Source: Geobacter sp. UBA698 | Lineage (GTDB): Bacteria; Desulfobacterota; Desulfuromonadia; Geobacterales; Pseudopelobacteraceae | Direction of reading: 5' to 3' | Length of the DNA stretch: 10,163 bases | Assembly: GCA_002298925.1 (NCBI GenBank) | Contig: DBMM01000034.1 | Span: 5,901-16,063, forward strand | Part shown: positions 1 through 7,621 of the stretch, one piece after another | How the letters are laid out: each line of letters opens with the position of its first letter | Position numbering within the stretch: the first letter of the stretch is position 1 | Made by a program: the position numbers and the translations under genes | The notes under the pieces: model-generated | What the model was told of the DNA's origin: nothing | What the model saw: only the letters and a program-made list of their open reading frames with translations | The model's database searches: none

Positions 1-153
1 GCGGGTCAGGTCCTCCAGGTAGACGCGGATGCGCTCACTGCCGGAGAGCAGTTGGGCTCCTTCCGCCAGGGCATACAGCAGTTCACCCTGATTCTCCTTG
101 CCGTAGGTGACGATCTTGGCACGCAGTGCCGCCAGTTGGGGGTCGCTGGACAT
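1..153 (-). CDS. 5' end of a leftward gene, possibly GAF-domain protein (partial)
   Basis: Only the first 51 codons are present; the gene continues beyond the left edge. Translation begins MSSDPQLAALRAKIV and contains the segment SGSERIRVYLEDLT at about residues 37-50, which resembles the first strand and helix of a GAF sensory domain. That assignment is tentative because so little of the domain is visible. The ATG at 151-153 is supported by an AGAGGA ribosome binding site six bases upstream and by a good promoter at 186-214, giving a leader of roughly 25 nt. The reading frame is open throughout. It is transcribed independently of the large gene at 529-3378, which lies upstream of it in the same direction. 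Confidence 0.65.
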   Translation of the reverse strand, partial: MSSDPQLAALRAKIVTYGKENQGELLYALAEGAQLLSGSERIRVYLEDLTR

Positions 154-185
154 GGTTTCCTCTGAGTAGAATAGTTACTCAGGAA

Positions 186-214
186 AGTGTAGCGCCAACC
201 GGGCGGGGAGTCAA
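186..214 (-). promoter_or_regulatory. sigma-70 promoter of the leftmost gene
   Basis: On the minus strand a -35 box TTGACT (209-214) is followed after exactly 17 bases by a -10 box TACACT (186-191). The expected transcription start is near 179, about 26 nt before the ATG at 153. A short inverted repeat, GAGTA/TACTC with a 7-nt centre (164-180), lies over the start site and could be an operator, but it is too short to be sure. Confidence 0.7.
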
Positions 215-275
215 GGCGGAAGAGATCTGGAGTGAACCGACATCAATCCCGAGGGAGTTTGGATGAGAGTCAGCT

Positions 276-362
276 GTGTCCGGTTTTGATTTTGCAATTA
301 GCTCCCCCTCCCGCAAGGGGAGGGGGGACTTTTTGGGAGCAAGCAAATGCCTAACTGGACAC
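276..362. repeat. imperfect palindrome with central GC-rich hairpin in the 154-528 intergenic region
   Basis: The outer arms GTGTCCGGTT (276-285) and AACTGGACAC (353-362) are complementary at 9 of 10 positions, with further scattered pairing inward (TTTGC/GCAAA, GCTCCC/GGGAGC). At the centre a 9-bp hairpin, CCCCCTCCC (304-312) and GGGAGGGGG (318-326) with loop GCAAG, is followed on the plus strand by a short T tract (330-334). It thus looks like a plus-strand terminator, although no rightward gene precedes it. It may be a dispersed intergenic repeat or a small non-autonomous element. A second small hairpin (AACCGTA 420-426, TACGGTT 432-438) lies between it and the stop codon at 529. Nothing else was recognised in 154-528. 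Confidence 0.5.
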
Positions 363-528
363 TACTGGATAAGAGTAATTAAGACAATTGGGCAATCAGT
401 TAATGAATTAAAGCCGCTGAACCGTAATGAATACGGTTGAACGGCCTTTACTATTGGAATCGCGTCAACGGAGTTATCTTCGGACTTCGTCTCCGGGATT
501 CGTCAATCGCGTGCGCAGTGTCATCACC

Positions 529-3378
529 TTAAATTTTGAGATCGCCGACGATTATCCGCAGAATCAATACCGCATCGCTGATATCGATCTTCCAGTCAGG
601 CGCCGGAACACCGTCCTTGAGGGGGCCGATATCCCCCTTGACAAGATAGCTGTCCTCCATCGTCTTCAAGCCGACCGACACCTGCAACGCCAGGAGCGCA
701 TCGGCGAGATCGACACCCTCGGGACTGATGAGGTCGCCGGTTGGTATGCCGAGAATCACCCGGCGCTTGACGATCGATTCGTTGCCGGCCACGTCGGTCG
801 CCTTGACGGCAATGGTGTAGATATTTTCCCCGGAAAGCGGCATCGTTTGTGAGAATGATCCATTAACGACCTGCGGAGTGTATGGGACCTGATCTGTTGG
901 GGGTCTCGTATCCGGATCGATTGTAATTGTCACTTTGACGCCGGTCGGGGAGTCTGATGTCGTTCCGTTAATAACAATGCTATTCTGTGTGGTACGGACG
1001 TCTCCTGCCGGTGAGGTCACATCAAGCAGCGGCGCTGACGTATCCCACACCAGCGTCAAGTCGCTGTATGCGGAGTTCCCGATAGCGTCAGTTGCAGTCA
1101 GGCGCAGCACGTAGCTGCCGTCGGCGCTGGCAGAAATCGTTGTCTCAAGGGCTGTTGGCGAACCGAAGCTTATGGTTCCCGGGCCTGACTGTTTTGTCCA
1201 TTGGTACGTAGCAGCAGTATCATTCGAGGTTGCTTTCTGGGTGAACAGGGCGTTGGCTGTCTTGTTGCCACCCGCGTCAACCGTCGGTGGTGTCGTATCC
1301 CACACCAGTGTCATTTCGCTGTAAGCGGAGTTCCCGGCAGCGTCGCTTGCAGTCAGGCGCAGCACGTAGGTACCGTCGACAGTGGCGGAAATCGCTGTTA
1401 CAAGAGAAGTTGGCGAGCCGAACTTTATGGTTTCCGGGCCGCCCGGGCCGGATTGTTTTGTCCACTGGAATGCCGTAGCATCACTACTCGCGCTTCCTGT
1501 CTGGGTGAACAGGGTGTTGGCTGTCTTGTCGCCACCCGCGTTAACCGACGACGGCGGTTTCGTATCCCAGGTAAGCGTCATTTGGTCGTAGGCGCTGTTG
1601 CCGGCAGCGTCGGTTACGGTCAGGCGCAGCAGGTAGGTGCCATCGGCGCTGGCTTTAATCGTTGTTACACGGCTCGTTAGCGATCCGAACGTTATGGTTC
1701 CCGGGCCTGATTGTGGTGTCCACTGGTACGTGAGGCCCAAGGGGTTAGCGTCACTCACGGTTGCCGTCTGGGTGAATATAGCGTTGGCTGCTTTGTTGCC
1801 ACCCGCGTTGACCGACGGCGGTGTCGTATCGATTGTCCATGAGTAACTGGTTGGTGCTCCGATGTTGCCGGCTTGGTCGATGCCACGCACAAAGAAGGTA
1901 TGGCGGGTGTCGGCGAGGGTGCTCAAATCGACATTACGTGGGGAAGTGCAGCTGCTGTAAGCGCCGCTGTCGATGCGACATTCCATTGTCCCTGTTTCAT
2001 TGATGTTGAACGAGAAACTGCCTGTCTTGCTCTTGGTCGGGTCTGCCGGGCGGCTGCTGATGGTGGCTGTTGGCGGCGCTGTGTCGACAGTGATCTTGTA
2101 TATGTTGCCGATGTTGCTGCCGTCAGGGACTGACGGATTCGGATTCTGGTTGCCGGCGGCATCCGCCAGCGTTCCGCTGACGGAAGATACATTCAGGATA
2201 TCCACATTTTCGCCATCTGCCACGACATACATGCCGCTATAACTGATTCCTGCAAATGCCCCGCTGCTTATCGTCGCGCCCGAGTTGAGAAGAATCGTGA
2301 GTCCGTTCGTGATAACAGGCTCGCTAAAGTCGAGCGTTACATTTATCTGGCTGCCGGCCTTGTAATATCCACCCGCTGTAGTTGACCTCGCCCCTGTTAT
2401 TTCCGGCAAGACTATAGCGCTGGCTGCAAAAGCGACTTTTTTCGAGCGGCCGGCGCCGTCAGTTCCGGTTGCCGCAGCCGACGACGCAGCTGTCATTGCA
2501 GGTGAGGCAGTGTTGTAGATGATGTTTCTGGTAACAGCTGTTTCTTTTCCGGCTGCGTCGGTGGCTGTGGCGGTTATCCGGTAGCTTTTGTTTTCGCTGA
2601 AATTTACCAGCTGTTCGAAGAGCCCGCTGCTGACAGGTGGCGTTGACGTTACGCCATCGATGGCAACAGTGACGGTGCTCTGCGTATCAGATACGGCCCC
2701 CTTGACAAGATAGCTCGACTGGTCCGTGACGATATCCTCTGACGGATCGTTTATCTGCAGCGTCGGTTTGGTCGTGTCATATACAAGCGTTCTCTTGACA
2801 GCCGAGCTCTTGTTTGCGGCCTGGTCGGTGGCGGTAAGTGTGATTGTATTGAGACCCGCTGCAAGGTGGACGTCTGCCGTGAAACTCGATCCACTCATCG
2901 CGGCAGCCTCTGGGGGGGCTCCGTTGAGCGAGAAGTAGACCGGTGCGTTGTTGGTGACCGTGCCTGTCAGCGTTAGCGGTGACTGGCTGGTTACACTGTT
3001 GTCTGGCGGAGAAGTGAGGGTTATCTGCGGCGTTGACGGGTCAAGGGTCACGATTCGCGTTTCCTGCACGCTGTTGCCGGTAGCGTCTGTTGCCACCGTT
3101 GTCACGTTGTTGGTACCGGCAGAGAGCGTAAGGGCATGGCTAAAGCTGTCGTCGGCCTGCAGCGTGGCGCTCTCTCCGTTGATCGTGACGCTGGTGACAC
3201 CGGCTCCATTGGTTGCTGCACCCGAGACATTGAGCGTCCGGTTATTGGTGACAGCACCGTCGGGAAGCGTTGAAATGGTCAGGGTCGGAGCCGCACCCGC
3301 CGTGGCCGCGATGAGCAGCAGCACCACAGAAACCAGAGCACAGAATACAGAGCAGTTGATAGTCTTCGCTAAAATCAT
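529..3378 (-). CDS. secreted Ig-like/PKD-like repeat protein with C-terminal dockerin-like domain
   Basis: Encodes about 949 residues. An earlier in-frame ATG exists at 3417, but 3378 is preferred: GGGGAGGG lies just upstream and the protein then begins directly with a typical signal peptide (MILAKT, hydrophobic core about 9-25, cleavage near AGA/AP at 29-30). The 3417 start would also sit inside a palindrome. Residues 31 to about 290 form three Ig-like modules with recurring TDAAGN-type loops. A Ser/Ala-rich linker follows, then a further two beta-sandwich modules. Three clear PKD-like repeats (about 517-779) come next, each beginning DTxPP, then GGNK or GGDK, then a QWT segment. After one more Ig-like module, residues 881-949 contain two helices, LADALLALQ and ISDAVLILR, each associated with Asp-rich turns, like a dockerin or EF-hand pair. 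The role is probably extracellular binding or matrix function. No anchor or catalytic domain was seen. Its substrate is unknown. Confidence 0.85.
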   Translation of the reverse strand: MILAKTINCSVFCALVSVVLLLIAATAGAAPTLTISTLPDGAVTNNRTLNVSGAATNGAGVTSVTINGESATLQADDSFSHALTLSAGTNNVTTVATDATGNSVQETRIVTLDPSTPQITLTSPPDNSVTSQSPLTLTGTVTNNAPVYFSLNGAPPEAAAMSGSSFTADVHLAAGLNTITLTATDQAANKSSAVKRTLVYDTTKPTLQINDPSEDIVTDQSSYLVKGAVSDTQSTVTVAIDGVTSTPPVSSGLFEQLVNFSENKSYRITATATDAAGKETAVTRNIIYNTASPAMTAASSAAATGTDGAGRSKKVAFAASAIVLPEITGARSTTAGGYYKAGSQINVTLDFSEPVITNGLTILLNSGATISSGAFAGISYSGMYVVADGENVDILNVSSVSGTLADAAGNQNPNPSVPDGSNIGNIYKITVDTAPPTATISSRPADPTKSKTGSFSFNINETGTMECRIDSGAYSSCTSPRNVDLSTLADTRHTFFVRGIDQAGNIGAPTSYSWTIDTTPPSVNAGGNKAANAIFTQTATVSDANPLGLTYQWTPQSGPGTITFGSLTSRVTTIKASADGTYLLRLTVTDAAGNSAYDQMTLTWDTKPPSSVNAGGDKTANTLFTQTGSASSDATAFQWTKQSGPGGPETIKFGSPTSLVTAISATVDGTYVLRLTASDAAGNSAYSEMTLVWDTTPPTVDAGGNKTANALFTQKATSNDTAATYQWTKQSGPGTISFGSPTALETTISASADGSYVLRLTATDAIGNSAYSDLTLVWDTSAPLLDVTSPAGDVRTTQNSIVINGTTSDSPTGVKVTITIDPDTRPPTDQVPYTPQVVNGSFSQTMPLSGENIYTIAVKATDVAGNESIVKRRVILGIPTGDLISPEGVDLADALLALQVSVGLKTMEDSYLVKGDIGPLKDGVPAPDWKIDISDAVLILRIIVGDLKI
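1042..1827 (-). repeat. three tandem DNA repeats encoding PKD-like modules
   Basis: Three consecutive units of about 263, 267 and 255 bp are conserved at DNA level, for example the motif GTCAGGCGCAGCA recurs in each. They lie inside the large secreted-protein gene and keep its reading frame, giving modules of 85-89 residues. The similarity suggests duplication or ongoing homogenisation within the gene. Unit number could vary between strains. Confidence 0.8.
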
Positions 3379-3396
3379 ATCCCTCCCCGTAGCTAA

Positions 3397-3423
3397 CCAG
3401 TACGTTGTACTGGACATGTCCAG
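3397..3423. promoter_or_regulatory. tandem overlapping palindromes upstream of the secreted-protein gene
   Basis: CCAGTAC (3397-3403) and GTACTGG (3407-3413) form one perfect inverted repeat. It overlaps the perfect 14-base palindrome CTGGACATGTCCAG (3410-3423). Together they give four CCAG/CTGG half-sites in 27 bp, 19 bases upstream of the chosen start codon. They could be a repressor or activator operator, or hairpins in the leader RNA that modulate ribosome access. The regulator is not identifiable from the sequence. Confidence 0.45.
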
Positions 3424-3430
3424 TTTTTTT

Positions 3431-3533
3431 GCAGCCTTAACTGCGCGGCAACCGTCTCCCTGTCCGCCATAGAAAGCGCCTGGCCTGGCTGGTTGCGCCG
3501 GTGAGATGGGGGCGACGGCTTGCGGTCAGCAAG
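3431..3533 (-). other. possible structured 5' leader of the secreted-protein gene
   Basis: Several inverted repeats cluster here: GCAG/CTGC (3431-3444), CGGCAACC (3446-3453) against GGTTGC plus GCCG (3491-3500), and CTTGC/GCAAG (3519-3533). Read leftward they would lie in the 5' untranslated RNA of the gene starting at 3378, if transcription starts beyond about 3540. I could not fit them to a known riboswitch. The conserved core of the c-di-GMP-I class is missing. The rest of 3379-3646 holds no gene; no convincing promoter was found. Confidence 0.3.
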
Positions 3534-3646
3534 ATGCCTATAAAGACTACAACACAATTATGGATTGTAAAGTGACGTTAACTTAGACGGTGGGGCTCAA
3601 CGCAGATGTAACCGTGATGATGGTGAGGGAATCAGACCATTCTGTT

Positions 3647-4513
3647 TTAACTGTCCTTGCGCACGGCAGCCGCCGGCGACCAGGGGTAATCGCGGACATG
3701 TTCGGCAAGTTCGTCGCGGGTGTGGCGGTTGATGCGGCGCACGGCCAGCAGCACTACCAGCAGCAGCGGCAGGGAGTACATCAGGATTCCGCTCAGTGCC
3801 ATGAAGGACTCACCGATCCAGAAGGTGACCCCCCAGTTGAAGATCAGCACGCAGAGATAGAGCAGAGGTCCCAGCAGCGGCCGGTAGGGCAGGTTGGCGA
3901 CCCCGGCCGGCGGGTCGTTCAGGCGGCGGGCATCGATCAGCTGGAAGGCGCCCACCAGGAACAGGCTGGTCAGAAACCAGCCGACGTAATTGGAGAGCGG
4001 CACTCCGAAATGGATGCCTGGTTCCCGGTAGCCGTAGATCTGCCCCAGGAACCAGCGCCGCCCCTGGAGCGCCACCGGATCGATGACGATATCCAGGAAG
4101 GTCTGCAGGAACGCAGCCAGGATCAGGGCTGAAAAAGAGCGGCGGATGGCGCGGGTTTCCAGGGAGACCAGATTCAAGCGCCAGCTCTTGAGGGGCGAGA
4201 GGATGAACAGAGCGGTAGCATAGCTGCAGTAGGCCAGGAACACATAGGAGAGCGAATCGAAGAAGGGCACTCCGGCCACCCACAGTTCCTGGTTGATGGT
4301 GGTTTCGATGTAGTAGTACCAGCCATAGGGGAAGCCGGTGTTGATGGAAAGCCACTCCGAGCCGAAGGCGATCAGATAGCCGGCGACGGTGAAGGTCAGG
4401 GTGCGCCGCCAGCCCACATGGGACACGCAGGCCAGCAGGAAGGCGCCAAAGAAGGCGAAGACATAGGGACGCATGGCAACGGTGCCGAGGGCGAGGTCGA
4501 GGATCTGGTTCAT
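3647..4513 (-). CDS. carotenoid biosynthesis integral membrane protein (CruF-like, DUF422)
   Basis: 288 residues, strongly hydrophobic with roughly seven to eight membrane segments, matching the usual size of the family. Family signatures are visible: EWLSINTGFPYGWYYY at 53-68, an acidic helix FLDIVIDPVA at 139-148, and FGVPLSNYVGWF at 169-180. CruF-type members hydrate the 1',2' double bond of carotenoids such as gamma-carotene or bisanhydrobacterioruberin. Whether this protein has that exact activity cannot be told, as no other carotenoid gene is in the window. The ATG at 4511-4513 follows the stop of the upstream gene by only 6 bases, with a weak AAAGGA signal in the end of that gene, so translational coupling is likely. 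The C-terminus is polar and basic, probably cytoplasmic. Confidence 0.85.
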   Translation of the reverse strand: MNQILDLALGTVAMRPYVFAFFGAFLLACVSHVGWRRTLTFTVAGYLIAFGSEWLSINTGFPYGWYYYIETTINQELWVAGVPFFDSLSYVFLAYCSYATALFILSPLKSWRLNLVSLETRAIRRSFSALILAAFLQTFLDIVIDPVALQGRRWFLGQIYGYREPGIHFGVPLSNYVGWFLTSLFLVGAFQLIDARRLNDPPAGVANLPYRPLLGPLLYLCVLIFNWGVTFWIGESFMALSGILMYSLPLLLVVLLAVRRINRHTRDELAEHVRDYPWSPAAAVRKDS

Positions 4514-4519
4514 GGTGTG

Positions 4520-6361
4520 TTAGCATAATCCTTTCCGGATCTGGTAGAGCTCATCCAGGTCCAGGCCGTTCTTTTCATAGTATTCCCGCTCCAGCTCTTC
4601 CACGTAGAAGCGGTCCAGACCGGAGTTTTTCAGGAAATCTTCTCGCAGGCCGATGTCGTGTTCCGCGATGATTGTCGGCAGCAGCGTGTGCAGGTACATG
4701 GCCTCGGTCTTGATGGTGAAGATGGTCTCGTCGAAGAGCTGGTCGGGAATATCCACCTGCAGGTGCTTGCGGGTCCTGAGTTCCTCGGTCACTTCGCGGC
4801 GCAGCGCTTCCTGGTCGGCGCGGGTGGCGAACCGGGAGTAGAAGTTGCGGATCCGTTCCCGGACGTGTTCCAGCAGGATCAGGGAAATCCGCTCGTTCTG
4901 GTCGATGGCCAGCAGCCGGCTGTACAGCTCCTCCAGTCCGGCCCGGTTTTCCTCGATGGCCGTCAGCCCTTCCATCAGGGTGGCAACCTTGCGGCGGCCG
5001 AAACGCCCCAGATAGCTGTTGCGGAACAGGTCAGCGATGAACAGTTCGGCAAAGCAGCCCTTCTGCAGGTTGTCGAAGGCGGCCTTGTGCTCCAAAAGCC
5101 CCCGCAGCATATCCTCGTTGATGCGCACATTTTCCATGAACGCCAGCTGGCTGACCAGGTTGGCTACGCTGTCGAAACGGTCCAGATAGGTGATCACATA
5201 GGAGAAACCGTCCATCAGCGCCGGATCGGCACCATCGCGGATCTTTTCGTCGCATTCCTTGCTGGCGTCCAGCATGAGCTGGTCGAAGGAGTGGTCACGG
5301 TTCTCCACGGCGCTCTTTCTGGCCCTGATCAGCTTGAGCATGTCTTCCCGGTCGATGCGGCTTTCGATCTCCTTTTCACGCAGGAAAATTCCCTCCAGCA
5401 GCTCGCGGGTGGCGGCCAGATACTCCGGTTCCTCGCGTCTGGCCAGGTTGCGCCCCTTCTGCAGCATCTCGTCCAGGGTGTAGAAAAGCGCCCCGGGAAT
5501 CTTGTTGCGTACGGACAGGGTCTTGAGCCGGGTCAGCCGGGCGTTGTCCAGGTTGCTGATCTCCCCCTTGGCATTGCATGTCAGCAGGATGTTGCGGTAC
5601 TCGTCCACGATGCGCTTGTTGTCAGGGTGACGGTACATGATGTCGATGCGCATGCGCTCCTGCTGGTAGCGGTTGATTCTGTTGTCGGCGGCCAGGTTGA
5701 CCAGCCGGCTGAAATCTTCGTCCGAGATCTTCTTGCTGCGGAAATACAGCTGGCGGAACAGGTCGCGGTAACAGCGGTGCTGGCGGTTGATCAGCTTGAC
5801 CACAAACAGCTGGGCGCTGTCGTCCTGCAGCAGCGGGAAAATCTCGGAAATGAGGATGTCATCCCGTTCCTCGCCGATGGCTTCGGAGCGTTTCAGCAGC
5901 TTGCCCAGGCAGCGCACCAGTTCTTCCTGCTGGCTTTTCAGCTGGCGAGAAAAACGGCTGGAGTGGACAAAGAAGAAATAGTTGCAGACGGCGTTGCCGT
6001 CAAAAAATATGTTGTCGTAGCTTTCACTGCCGTTGGTGCTGTCACTGAAGCGGACCGTGCCGGTGCTGTCGTCGGAGCGGGCCCCGTACATGACCAGACG
6101 GTTGATGATGTCCGCTTTGGAGAGATCGGAAGCCGGCTGGTCCACGCCGAACATGTATTCGCAGAAATAACCGCCGTTGCCCTGGTAACTGATGCCTTCC
6201 GGGGTGATGATGAACTCGTTGCCCGGAGAGAATAAGCGCAGATGGTCCACGTCCTGGACGATGTTGAAGAAGTAGCTCTGGTAGGCATCATTGCCGGCCA
6301 CCATGACGTAGTATTCAATCCGGTCGCCGGCCTGTCCGTGTAGCCTGATATCCTTGTGCAT
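4520..6361 (-). CDS. conserved 613-residue protein of Geobacter type (probably TIGR04442 family)
   Basis: The ATG at 6359-6361 is chosen because GGAG lies nine bases upstream, and MHKDIRLHGQ looks like a native N-terminus. An in-frame ATG 27 bases earlier has no such signal. The first 150 residues look beta-rich and contain aromatic and glycine-rich stretches (YYVMVAG, GNGGYFCEYMFG). The remainder is long, charged and predominantly alpha-helical, with heptad-like stretches. No signal peptide, membrane segment, nucleotide-binding or catalytic motif was seen. I recognise it as resembling a deltaproteobacterial conserved family with no assigned function, from memory only. It lies between the PhnP-like hydrolase (54-bp gap) and the CruF-like gene (6-bp gap), so all three are probably cotranscribed. 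A cytoplasmic structural or regulatory role is possible but unproven. Confidence 0.8.
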   Translation of the reverse strand: MHKDIRLHGQAGDRIEYYVMVAGNDAYQSYFFNIVQDVDHLRLFSPGNEFIITPEGISYQGNGGYFCEYMFGVDQPASDLSKADIINRLVMYGARSDDSTGTVRFSDSTNGSESYDNIFFDGNAVCNYFFFVHSSRFSRQLKSQQEELVRCLGKLLKRSEAIGEERDDILISEIFPLLQDDSAQLFVVKLINRQHRCYRDLFRQLYFRSKKISDEDFSRLVNLAADNRINRYQQERMRIDIMYRHPDNKRIVDEYRNILLTCNAKGEISNLDNARLTRLKTLSVRNKIPGALFYTLDEMLQKGRNLARREEPEYLAATRELLEGIFLREKEIESRIDREDMLKLIRARKSAVENRDHSFDQLMLDASKECDEKIRDGADPALMDGFSYVITYLDRFDSVANLVSQLAFMENVRINEDMLRGLLEHKAAFDNLQKGCFAELFIADLFRNSYLGRFGRRKVATLMEGLTAIEENRAGLEELYSRLLAIDQNERISLILLEHVRERIRNFYSRFATRADQEALRREVTEELRTRKHLQVDIPDQLFDETIFTIKTEAMYLHTLLPTIIAEHDIGLREDFLKNSGLDRFYVEELEREYYEKNGLDLDELYQIRKGLC

Positions 6362-6415
6362 GTTCCGTCTCCGGGGTGTGGTGGGCAACTGGTGGCAGCA
6401 GAACCGGGCGCCGCT

Positions 6416-7174
6416 TCAGGGGATATCGAATTCCAGGCCGTCGTAGGCGAACTCGAAACCGGGCGGCAGTTTCTCGCCATCGGCATGGAGCACGTCATGG
6501 GACAGATGGGTCAGGATGGTGCGCTGGGGTTTAAGCTGGTGTACCGCTGCGATGGCCGTTTCGATGTGGAAGTGGAAGGGGTGCGGTTTCCAGCGCAAGC
6601 CGTCGATCACCAGGACCGACACTCCCTCCAGGAGCGGCAGCGAGGAATCGGGAATGGCGCTGCAGTCGGTCAGATAGGCGAATGAGCCGATGCGGTAACC
6701 CAGGGCCGAGGTGAGACCATGCTCAAGCGGGACCGGAATCACGGTCAGGTCGAACAGTTGGAAGGGGCCGTGCACATCGTGGTCCTTGAGGATCGGTGTG
6801 TAGCCGGAGCCTTTGTACTCCCGGAAAATATAGGGAAAGCTGGTCTTGAGGGTCTCGAAGGTAGCCGGGGAGGCGAAGCTGGGGACGATCTCCCGGTGGA
6901 TGAAGTGAAATCCGCGCAGATCGTCGATGCCGTTGACATGGTCGGCGTGGGAATGGGTGAACAGGACCGCGTCGATGTAGGTTACCCCTTCGCGCAGGGC
7001 CTGACGCCGCAGATCGGTGGAGGTGTCCACCAGGATGGTGCGCTGGCCATGGCGGATCAAAAGTGATGAGCGTGTCCGGCTATCCCGCGGGTCGTTCGAG
7101 CGGCAGACCGGGCAGCTGCATCCGACCATGGGCACGCCGGTGGATGTGCCGCTTCCCAGTATGGTTATTTTCAT
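6416..7174 (-). CDS. metallo-beta-lactamase-fold hydrolase, PhnP-like
   Basis: 252 residues from the ATG at 7172-7174. The frame is open further upstream to a TTG, but MKITILGSGTSTG is the canonical start of this family. The metal-binding motif HSHADH is at 74-79, with a further His-containing motif THLSHD near 222-227. TDCS (a probable metal-ligand Asp) and LEHG lie between. Cys19, Cys21 and Cys24 (GCSCPVC) match the structural zinc site of PhnP-type enzymes. PhnP proper is a cyclic ribose phosphate phosphodiesterase of the C-P lyase pathway. No phn genes are nearby, so the substrate here is probably another phosphodiester, possibly a nucleotide or RNA fragment. It is the first gene of the leftward set and is preceded by a candidate promoter (7316-7344) and a terminator-like hairpin (7224-7257). 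Confidence 0.9.
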   Translation of the reverse strand: MKITILGSGTSTGVPMVGCSCPVCRSNDPRDSRTRSSLLIRHGQRTILVDTSTDLRRQALREGVTYIDAVLFTHSHADHVNGIDDLRGFHFIHREIVPSFASPATFETLKTSFPYIFREYKGSGYTPILKDHDVHGPFQLFDLTVIPVPLEHGLTSALGYRIGSFAYLTDCSAIPDSSLPLLEGVSVLVIDGLRWKPHPFHFHIETAIAAVHQLKPQRTILTHLSHDVLHADGEKLPPGFEFAYDGLEFDIP

Positions 7175-7223
7175 TGACTGGTCCAAATTGCAATTCCATT
7201 TCAGAAGAGTCCCTTGAAGAAAC

Positions 7224-7257
7224 AAAAATGTCCCCTCCCGTCATGGTAGGGGGGACA
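7224..7257 (-). terminator. rho-independent terminator or attenuator ahead of the PhnP-like gene
   Basis: Read leftward, TGTCCCCCC (7249-7257) pairs over nine positions, one of them a G-T wobble, with GAGGGGACA (7229-7237) across an 11-nt loop. A run of five T (7224-7228) follows directly. It sits between the candidate promoter at 7316-7344 and the ATG at 7174, so a transcript from that promoter would meet it before the gene. It could instead be the old terminator of whatever lay upstream before the cassettes arrived. The arms CTTGAA (7270-7275) and TTCAAG (7212-7217) flank it symmetrically and could form a competing outer stem. Confidence 0.65.
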
Positions 7258-7315
7258 ATATTTATAAGTTTTCAAGAACCTCAAATCTAGTAATCGGAAA
7301 GAGATGAATTGCGTG

Positions 7316-7344
7316 AGCATAGCAGAATACCCGGTGCCGGGCAA
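7316..7344 (-). promoter_or_regulatory. candidate sigma-70 promoter for the phnP-like operon
   Basis: On the minus strand TTGCCC (7339-7344) and TATGCT (7316-7321) are separated by exactly 17 bases, four of six matches to consensus in each box. The expected start is near 7309, about 135 nt before the PhnP-like ATG. The spacer contains the palindrome CCCGGTGCCGGG, which could serve as an operator. No coding gene was found in 7258-7492. Confidence 0.45.
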
Positions 7345-7492
7345 GGCGCATTTCCATGAGGAAGCAGGGGGGCTGAGCTTGGCTCAGAACGCTCCACCAA
7401 GAGTTTGGAATCAGCCTTTGAACGTCCCTTGAAAGGCGGGAAGCCAGGGGCCAAAGATAAACAGGACTTAAGTGATTGCGACACCTGGATTC

Positions 7493-7543
7493 CGCCAACG
7501 GCTGTGAGCACAGCGGGTTCACCGCTGCTGTGCTTTGTTGACA
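7493..7543 (-). repeat. attC-like recombination site A (3' end of murB cassette)
   Basis: Read leftward: box TGTCAAC (7537-7543), spacer AAA, hairpin arms GCACAGCAGCGG (7522-7533) and CCGCTGTGC (7508-7516), an 8-nt spacer (7500-7507), then box GTTGGCG (7493-7499). The 5' arm has three extra unpaired bases (CAG) relative to the 3' arm, like the extrahelical bases that set strand choice in attC sites. The total length of 51 bp is at the short end for attC. Read rightward it ends in TTTGTT and could resemble a weak terminator. Confidence 0.62.
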
Positions 7544-7621
7544 TTGTCTTCCTTGCTCAATAGGTTACATATCTTACCAGCGTCACATCAGACTTCTTCC
7601 CTTAATTTTGGCTGTTTACAG

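Noticed and set aside
427..852. A 141-codon rightward open frame beginning near a small hairpin.
   Set aside because: It runs antisense into the end of the secreted repeat-protein gene and shows no family resemblance or ribosome binding site.
3431..3533. A c-di-GMP-I (GEMM) riboswitch.
   Set aside because: Pieces such as CTATGGC and GGTTGCCG recall its 3' half, but the conserved GACGCAAAGC core and the matching 5' GGCAAACC are absent.
4658..6235. A 525-codon rightward open frame.
   Set aside because: It is fully antisense to the 613-residue gene, has low-complexity composition rich in Val, Gln and Gly, and lacks recognisable motifs; it is a product of GC-rich codon bias in the real gene.
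7262..7544. Two overlapping leftward open frames of about 85 codons in the gap before the phnP-like gene.
   Set aside because: They run through the attC-like hairpin and across the candidate promoter, have no family resemblance and contain no convincing start signal.
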